Below, piece after piece: positions 58,808 to 64,000 of a stretch of 64,000 nucleotides of DNA. The position numbers and the translations under genes are program-made. How positions within the stretch are numbered: position 1 is the stretch's first letter; each line of letters begins with the position of its first letter. Origin of the DNA: Burkholderiaceae bacterium DAT-1 (GTDB lineage Bacteria > Pseudomonadota > Gammaproteobacteria > Burkholderiales > Chitinimonadaceae). The stretch is taken from assembly GCA_019084025.1 (NCBI GenBank), contig JAHRBI010000001.1, positions 124,001 to 188,000 of the forward strand, in the 5' to 3' direction. The notes beneath the pieces were generated by a model. That model saw only the letters and a program-made list of their open reading frames with translations, did not search any database and was not told the origin of the DNA.

Positions 58808-59878
58808 TTAGAAGGGAACAGACAGGTTGACCCAGAATGCGCCGCCTTGCGGACGGTTATCTGACGCGAATTCGCGCACATAGCGTGCATCCAGCATAAA
58901 GTCACCGGCCCCCTTGATCCAGGCGATTTCCGGGCCGATACCGTAGTCGTACCCCTTCTTGCCCAGTGTCAGATCCTGACGCGCGGCCATGGCAGCATTC
59001 GCGGAAGGTGCATTCACGGTATCTTCGGTGAACTGGTAGACGGCATAGGCAGCCAGACCCACACGGGTGGCATCATTCACCGAACGCATCAGGGCGGCGT
59101 CCAGATTCATGTAGTTGCCATTGCGGAAATGGGTATCGCGATTGCGGCTGTTGAAAGCAACGGAGGCTCGCACACCAACATCCCAGCCGTCGCCTATATA
59201 GCTGTACTGCACCAGCGGACGGAAGGTGTAGAAATTACCCGAGCCCGGATTGGCTGCCTTGTCGCCATCGTACTTACCCGTAGGCAGAACCACGGCCGGA
59301 ACAAACATCCACTGGCTGGTTTCATTGCTCCAGCGCAGCACAGGTGCAAGCTCCAGATCACCCACACCCGAACTGGCGTTGGAATTGGCTGCGGCGACAG
59401 CCTGACCAGAAACGGTCGCAGCTGCATTCACTTTAGGCGCGTATGCCTGTAGCGCAGCCACATCCACCTTGGTGTTCACAGCATTCAGGCTGACATCTGT
59501 TTTTTTACGCAGGAGCGGCAGCAGCGCCGTAAAACCGACGTTGGCGCCGAGGAACTGAGTATTGCTCAGGTAGGTCAGGCGTGGCAGTACGCCATCCACA
59601 TTGATGCGGATTTTGCTGTCCATTGCTGTCGTGGCCGTACCGGCAATCGGCGCGCCCAGCAAAGCCAGATTGGTCGATTTGAAGGAGGTGTGATCAATGC
59701 TGCCACTATACGAATACAGCGGCGTTTGTACGACCCAGCCCGGCTCCATCGGTGCGGACATATCGGCACCACCTACGCCCGGAGCATAGCGCAAATCGTA
59801 GTTTTCAGATGCGTTTACGCCTACAAGCGCCGCAACCAGCAGAGCCCCACCAGCCCTGAGTGCTTTCACTGCCATCAT
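58808..59878 (-). CDS. Outer-membrane protein of the phenol-degradation/MetA-pathway type
   Basis: A 356-residue protein with a signal peptide (AVKALRAGGALLVAALVGVNA) and a mature part opening ENYDLRYAPGVGGADMSAP, as in the family Phenol_MetA_deg, predicted outer-membrane beta-barrels next to aromatic-compound pathways. LPTGKYD and the C-terminal aromatic (WVNLSVPF) support a barrel. No aromatic degradation genes are in the window, so the substrate is open. Two adjacent ATG codons (59878, 59875) are possible; GAGG lies five bases before the first. Confidence 0.85.
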   Translation of the reverse strand: MMAVKALRAGGALLVAALVGVNASENYDLRYAPGVGGADMSAPMEPGWVVQTPLYSYSGSIDHTSFKSTNLALLGAPIAGTATTAMDSKIRINVDGVLPRLTYLSNTQFLGANVGFTALLPLLRKKTDVSLNAVNTKVDVAALQAYAPKVNAAATVSGQAVAAANSNASSGVGDLELAPVLRWSNETSQWMFVPAVVLPTGKYDGDKAANPGSGNFYTFRPLVQYSYIGDGWDVGVRASVAFNSRNRDTHFRNGNYMNLDAALMRSVNDATRVGLAAYAVYQFTEDTVNAPSANAAMAARQDLTLGKKGYDYGIGPEIAWIKGAGDFMLDARYVREFASDNRPQGGAFWVNLSVPF

Positions 59879-60115
59879 GTCGTCCTCGTATTGACTGCAT
59901 ATAAACATTACAAGTGTGCAATTTACCTGAAATCATATACAAAGCAAATGCTTGCTTGATCGTTTGACAAGATGACGGTGTACAGATACCGACTTTCTGC
60001 GGTTTGTGTACTGATACTTTTGCGCAACTTTTCCTGGCTCGTGATCAATACATGCCAAGGATGCGCCTAAACCGTTAAAATCAGCGGTTATATCCCAAGT
60101 AGACGGAGACACCCC

Positions 60116-61966
60116 GTGAACATCAAGTCCACCTCCCTGCGCAACACCGTATTGCGCGCTGCACTTCTGGCTGCAGGCCTGACGCTGGCGACACCCGCCA
60201 CTGCACTGGCCGCTGCCAAGCCCACGGCCGCCGAAGCTGAAAAATTTATCAATGATGCCGAAGCACGTCTGGAAAAGCTCGGCATCAATGCACAGCGTGC
60301 CGAATGGGTGGCTGAAAATTTCATCACCGACGATACCGAAGTCATTACCTCGCAAGCGATGGAACAGCTGATCAAGGCCTCGGGCGAGATCGCACTGGCA
60401 TCGCGTCGTTACAATGGCGTCAAGCTGTCTACCGACTACGCGCGCAAGCTGAAGCTGCTGCAACTGAGCCTGAATCTGCCGGATGACAAAGAGCGCGAGC
60501 GCTTTACCCGCCTGCTCGCCGGTCTGACTGGCTCCTACGGCAAGGGCAAGTATTGTCCGAAGAACACCGATGGTAGTGCTGGCAAGTGCATGGCGCTGGG
60601 CGATCTGGAAAAGGTGCTGGCCGAAAGCCGTGATCCGGCCAAGCTGCAGGAAGTCTGGCTGGGATGGCACGATGTGGCACGCGGCTACAAAAAAGAGTAC
60701 GCCGAATACGTCTCGCTGGCCAACAAGGGTGCCCGTGAAATGGGCTTCAAGGACAATGGCGCGCTGTGGCGTTCCGGTTACGATATGTCCGAGCAGGCAT
60801 TTGGCGAGGACGTCGAGCGCGTGTGGCGTCAGGTAAAGCCGCTTTACGATTCGCTGCATCAGTATGCCCGTTACAAACTGCGCCAGACATACGGACATGA
60901 CGTTGTCCCGGCATCCGGCCCGATCCCGGCCCATCTGTTCGGCAATATGTGGAGTCAGAGCTGGGAAAACATCTACCCGATCCTGAAGCCCTCCACCACG
61001 CGCAGCGATTACGATCTGTCCAAGGTACTGGAAGAGCGCAAGATCAGCGCGCAGGATATGGTCAAGATCGGCGAAGGGTTCTACACCTCGCTGGGCATGG
61101 AAAAGCTGCCAGCCAGCTTCTACGAGCGCTCGCTGTTCGTGAAGCCGCAGGATCGCGAAGTGGTCTGCCATGCGTCCGCCTGGGATATCGACCAGCTGGA
61201 AGACGTGCGCATCAAGATGTGTATTCGCCCGACCGAAGAAGAGTTCATCACCATTCACCATGAACTCGGCCACATCTACTACGATCTGGCATACCGCAAG
61301 CAAGCCAACCTGTTCCGTGGCGGTGCCAACGATGGCTTCCATGAAGCCATTGGCGACACCATTGCGCTGTCGATCACCCCTGAATACCTGAAGAAAATCG
61401 GTCTGATGGATGCCAATGCAGAAGCAGGCGACGAGATCACCCCGCTGCTGCAACAAGCGCTGAAAAAGATCGCCTTCCTGCCGTTCGCCTATCTGGTCGA
61501 TAACTGGCGCTGGCAAGTGTACGGTGGCAAGGTGAAGCCGGAAGATTACGACAAGGTGTGGTGGCAACTGCGCGAACAGTATCAGGGCGTGAAGCGTCCG
61601 GTTCCGGCCACTGCAGGCGGCTTTGATGCAGGTGCCAAGTTCCACGTCGCCAGCGATACGCCGTACGCTCGCTACTTCCTGGCGCACATCCTGCAATTCC
61701 AGTTCCAGCGTGCATTGTGCAAGGAAGCTGGCTACAGCGGCCCGCTGAACCGTTGCTCGATTTATGGCAACAAGGCAGCAGGTGCCAAGTACCAGGCCAT
61801 GCTGACCCTGGGCACCAGCAAGCCCTGGCCGGAAGCACTGAAGACCCTGACTGGCGAAGACAAGCTGGATGGCAGCGCCATCATCGATTACTTCGCGCCA
61901 CTCAAGACCTGGCTCGACGCACAAAATGCCGAGCTGGCCAAGGCAGATCCGGAAGTGAAGTCTTAA
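60116..61966 (+). CDS. Secreted M2 peptidyl-dipeptidase (ACE-like)
   Basis: A 616-residue zinc metallopeptidase of the angiotensin-converting-enzyme family, removing dipeptides from peptide C-termini. The signal peptide ends near ALAAAK. The active site reads HHELGHIYY (HExxH) with the third ligand glutamate in NDGFHEAIGD about 25 residues later, and FHVASDTPYARYFLAHILQFQFQ (in parts) is the conserved chloride/substrate-binding segment. The start is a GTG with GGAG eight bases upstream. It stands alone, closed by a terminator. Bacterial members exist in Xanthomonas and relatives. Confidence 0.95.
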   Translation: MNIKSTSLRNTVLRAALLAAGLTLATPATALAAAKPTAAEAEKFINDAEARLEKLGINAQRAEWVAENFITDDTEVITSQAMEQLIKASGEIALASRRYNGVKLSTDYARKLKLLQLSLNLPDDKERERFTRLLAGLTGSYGKGKYCPKNTDGSAGKCMALGDLEKVLAESRDPAKLQEVWLGWHDVARGYKKEYAEYVSLANKGAREMGFKDNGALWRSGYDMSEQAFGEDVERVWRQVKPLYDSLHQYARYKLRQTYGHDVVPASGPIPAHLFGNMWSQSWENIYPILKPSTTRSDYDLSKVLEERKISAQDMVKIGEGFYTSLGMEKLPASFYERSLFVKPQDREVVCHASAWDIDQLEDVRIKMCIRPTEEEFITIHHELGHIYYDLAYRKQANLFRGGANDGFHEAIGDTIALSITPEYLKKIGLMDANAEAGDEITPLLQQALKKIAFLPFAYLVDNWRWQVYGGKVKPEDYDKVWWQLREQYQGVKRPVPATAGGFDAGAKFHVASDTPYARYFLAHILQFQFQRALCKEAGYSGPLNRCSIYGNKAAGAKYQAMLTLGTSKPWPEALKTLTGEDKLDGSAIIDYFAPLKTWLDAQNAELAKADPEVKS

Positions 61967-61985
61967 TTCGTCCGATACGTCCGGC

Positions 61986-62016
61986 AAAGGCGACCTCGAG
62001 CGAGGTCGCCTTTTTT
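61986..62016 (+). terminator. Terminator after the M2 peptidase gene
   Basis: AAGGCGACCTC pairs perfectly with GAGGTCGCCTT, followed by six T. Confidence 0.93.
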
Positions 62017-62200
62017 ATGTACTCTGTTCGACGCCGGCCATGACACCTGCCACCGTGGCATCCGGTATCGACGTCAACCGATTATCGCCCGCACTTCACC
62101 ATCGTTCACTGATGGAACACATCTTGCTCGGTTAGCTCACCGTTCATGCGCGTTTGCCCTTTTCCGGCACACGCAAGAAACCAACCCGGTGAGATCTGCC

Positions 62201-64000
62201 ATGGCTGCTACTTCCATTATTCCTGCACTCACAACCGCCCAGATTGCGGGATTGTCGACTCAGTCGATTGCGCTGTTTACCACGCTGGATATCTCGCTAC
62301 TGAACTCGGCGCAGACGCAGGCGCTCAACACAGCGCATATCCAGACACTGGATACCCGGCAGGTTGTCGCACTCACCAGTAATAGCCTTACCGCCTTTAC
62401 CACCGCGCAGATTCAAGCACTCACTACCCGCGAAATGGTGTCCCTCAGTACCAGCCAGCTGCTGCGGTTTAACAGCGTGCAACTGCAAGCACTGACCAGT
62501 ACAGAAGTAGCAGCGCTCAGCACAGCACAGATTAATAAGCTAAGCACCTTTACCTTGAATGGCATGGGGACTAGCCAGCTGGTGTCGCTCACCACCAAAC
62601 AGCTGCTGGCACTCAATAGTATCCAGCTCAATACGCTGAATACCGACCTACTCGACAGTCTGACTACCGCACAAATCGCTAATCTGGCCACCAACCAGAT
62701 CGCGGCGCTCAGCTCAAGCGTCATCATCAATTTCACGACAGCACAGCTGCAGGCAATGACCACACGGGAGTTTGCGGCACTCAAGGTAGAGGGCTTAAAT
62801 GCCTTGAGCTCTTCGCAATTACAGATTCTGGAAACGGCAGATGTCGCCGCCCTGACGACGGCACAAATTGCCGGAATGAACGACAATCAGATTGCCGCTT
62901 TCACCACGGCGCAACTCGCCGTATTCAGTACAGCCCAGATGACTGCACTGAGCGCCGCCGATCTGAGCTTACTGAACAGCACTCAGATCGATACCTTTTC
63001 GGCAACACAAATCCGCGCGCTGACGTCGACCCAGCTAAACGGCATGAATGCCTCGCAATTGCAGGTGTTCACCACTGCACAAACTGCTGCGCTGAGCACA
63101 CGCCAGATATTCGGTCTTGGCTCGGATCAACTGTCCGCACTCACCACTGCTGCGCTATCCAACCTGAATACCAGCCAGATTGCGGCCATCAATACAAATG
63201 CCTTATCCGGACTGAGTACGGCACAAGTTCAGTCGCTGACGACGAGTGAGTTTGCCGCCCTGACGACTACACAGCTCAATGCCTTGAGTGATGCACAGAT
63301 TAACAATCTGACCACAGCAGAAGTCACCGCGCTGACGACGCGGCAGCTAGCCGGTTTGTCCGGGCGCGCATTGGGTGAAATTCTCGACACGCTGGCAGGC
63401 TCGCTTACCACGTCGCAGGTTAGCCTGATCACCACCACCGCGCTGAATAGCTTGAATTCATCTCAGCTCGATGCCCTGAGCACCAGCCAGATTGCTGCCA
63501 TGCGTACCACGCAACTGGCGCTCCTGAATACGCAAAGCTTGAACTGGCTGACCACAGCACAAATCGCCGCCTTTACCACCAGCCAGATGGCAGGGCTATC
63601 GGTATCGGGCGTCAGCAGCTTATCCAGCAACCAGATCCAGATCCTTGGTACCAGCCAGATTGCTGCATTGAAAACCAGCCAGCTGGCGGGCCTCAGTCTG
63701 AGTCAGCTGGATGCGCTGACCACCGCTCAGGTCGCCGCGTTGAATACCGCCCATATTGCCAGTTTGAGTCTTGCCAGTCTGAATAGCCTGGAATCCAATC
63801 AACTCGCGGCATTTACCACCAGTGAAATCGCAGCGCTGACAAGCAGTCAGCTTGCCAATTTGAATACCAGTTTGCTGCAAACATTGCTTACCAGCCAGAT
63901 TGCCGCACTAACCACCACTCAGGTGGCCAGCTTGTCTGCAGCGACCTTGAGCAGCCTGACTGCCACCGAATTACAGGCAATGGAAACCGTGGATATTGCC
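62201..64000 (+). CDS. Giant octapeptide-repeat protein (3' end outside window)
   Basis: An open frame of exactly 600 codons to the window edge, without a stop. GGTGAG lies eight bases before the ATG (MAATSIIPALTTAQIAGL). From residue 10 the sequence is a continuous eight-residue repeat: a hydrophobic residue (L/F/M), then T/S/N, T/S, any, Q/E/S/D, I/L/V, any, A/G/S. About 73 full units follow in unbroken register. There is no signal peptide, so export, if any, would need a C-terminal (type I) signal outside the window. The T/S-x-x-Q/E pattern could cap a short helix, or the protein could be a solenoid. I do not recognise the family. Confidence 0.85.
   Translation, partial: MAATSIIPALTTAQIAGLSTQSIALFTTLDISLLNSAQTQALNTAHIQTLDTRQVVALTSNSLTAFTTAQIQALTTREMVSLSTSQLLRFNSVQLQALTSTEVAALSTAQINKLSTFTLNGMGTSQLVSLTTKQLLALNSIQLNTLNTDLLDSLTTAQIANLATNQIAALSSSVIINFTTAQLQAMTTREFAALKVEGLNALSSSQLQILETADVAALTTAQIAGMNDNQIAAFTTAQLAVFSTAQMTALSAADLSLLNSTQIDTFSATQIRALTSTQLNGMNASQLQVFTTAQTAALSTRQIFGLGSDQLSALTTAALSNLNTSQIAAINTNALSGLSTAQVQSLTTSEFAALTTTQLNALSDAQINNLTTAEVTALTTRQLAGLSGRALGEILDTLAGSLTTSQVSLITTTALNSLNSSQLDALSTSQIAAMRTTQLALLNTQSLNWLTTAQIAAFTTSQMAGLSVSGVSSLSSNQIQILGTSQIAALKTSQLAGLSLSQLDALTTAQVAALNTAHIASLSLASLNSLESNQLAAFTTSEIAALTSSQLANLNTSLLQTLLTSQIAALTTTQVASLSAATLSSLTATELQAMETVDIA
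62228..64000 (+). repeat. 24-base (8-codon) protein repeat array
   Basis: Seventy-three complete 24-base units and part of another, in one reading frame. Units are diverged at the DNA level, but each keeps the amino-acid pattern; representative units are LTTAQIAG, FTTAQLQA, LNTSQIAA and LTTSEFAA. The register survives the atypical stretch around 63358-63405 (LSGRALGE, ILDTLAGS). Confidence 0.9.

Noticed and set aside
59933-61987. 684-codon reverse open frame
   Set aside because: It mirrors the M2 peptidase gene, whose zinc motifs and signal peptide are clear. The reverse reading has no recognisable domain.
62413-62886. Reverse open frames inside the octapeptide array
   Set aside because: They are the mirror of the 24-base periodicity; the plus frame is open for all 600 codons with a start and ribosome site.
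62228-64000. The 24-base repeats as a CRISPR array
   Set aside because: Units are contiguous, diverged and in one reading frame, with no spacers.

Overview
This window comes from a Gram-negative proteobacterium, most likely a betaproteobacterium of moderate GC content. The signs are a pcnB-folK pair, biosynthetic arginine decarboxylase, a monomeric NADP isocitrate dehydrogenase, EttA, ClpS-ClpA, and several TonB-dependent receptors including two of the long Xanthomonas/Caulobacter type. This is inferred from gene content and cannot be pushed to genus. I saw no tRNA, rRNA, CRISPR array or insertion sequence. The DNA reads as ordinary chromosome with islands of secreted, outer-membrane and regulatory genes.

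Layout. 1-4.8 kb (minus strand): a signalling operon with a ParA-type ATPase, a CHASE/multi-PAS histidine kinase, and a response regulator with a histidine-kinase-like ATPase effector cut off by the window edge. 5-12.8 kb: ferrochelatase, a HAD phosphatase, a lipoprotein, SpeA, a PsiF-repeat protein, and pcnB-folK. 13-22.4 kb: a TonB-dependent receptor, an acetyltransferase, an MscS channel with a cyclic-nucleotide domain, EttA, a phytase-like lipoprotein, Ohr and RluE. 22.4-32.8 kb: housekeeping genes (monomeric Icd, cold-shock protein, ClpS-ClpA, XerD, an Rlu synthase, ValS).

32.9-46.1 kb is an uptake and surface region. A SapC-family gene converges on a Caulobacter-type TonB receptor, which is divergent from a second, paralogous receptor. 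The roughly 965-base gap between them carries seven copies of a TGGTAT/ATACCA motif. Then come a frameshifted fragment of a secreted-protein gene, a small secreted protein, an orphan LivK-type binding protein, an AmpG-like permease behind a perfect palindrome, and a large lipoprotein. 46.3-48.7 kb is cysDN for sulfate activation. 49-62 kb has the intact relative of the frameshifted fragment, a Nudix hydrolase, a double-zinc-ribbon membrane protein, a chemoreceptor with about seven HAMP-like units, M13 and M2 zinc peptidases, and outer-membrane or periplasmic proteins.

The window ends inside a very repetitive gene (62201 onward). Its 600 visible codons follow an unbroken eight-residue repeat, the most unusual object here. 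I do not recognise its family.
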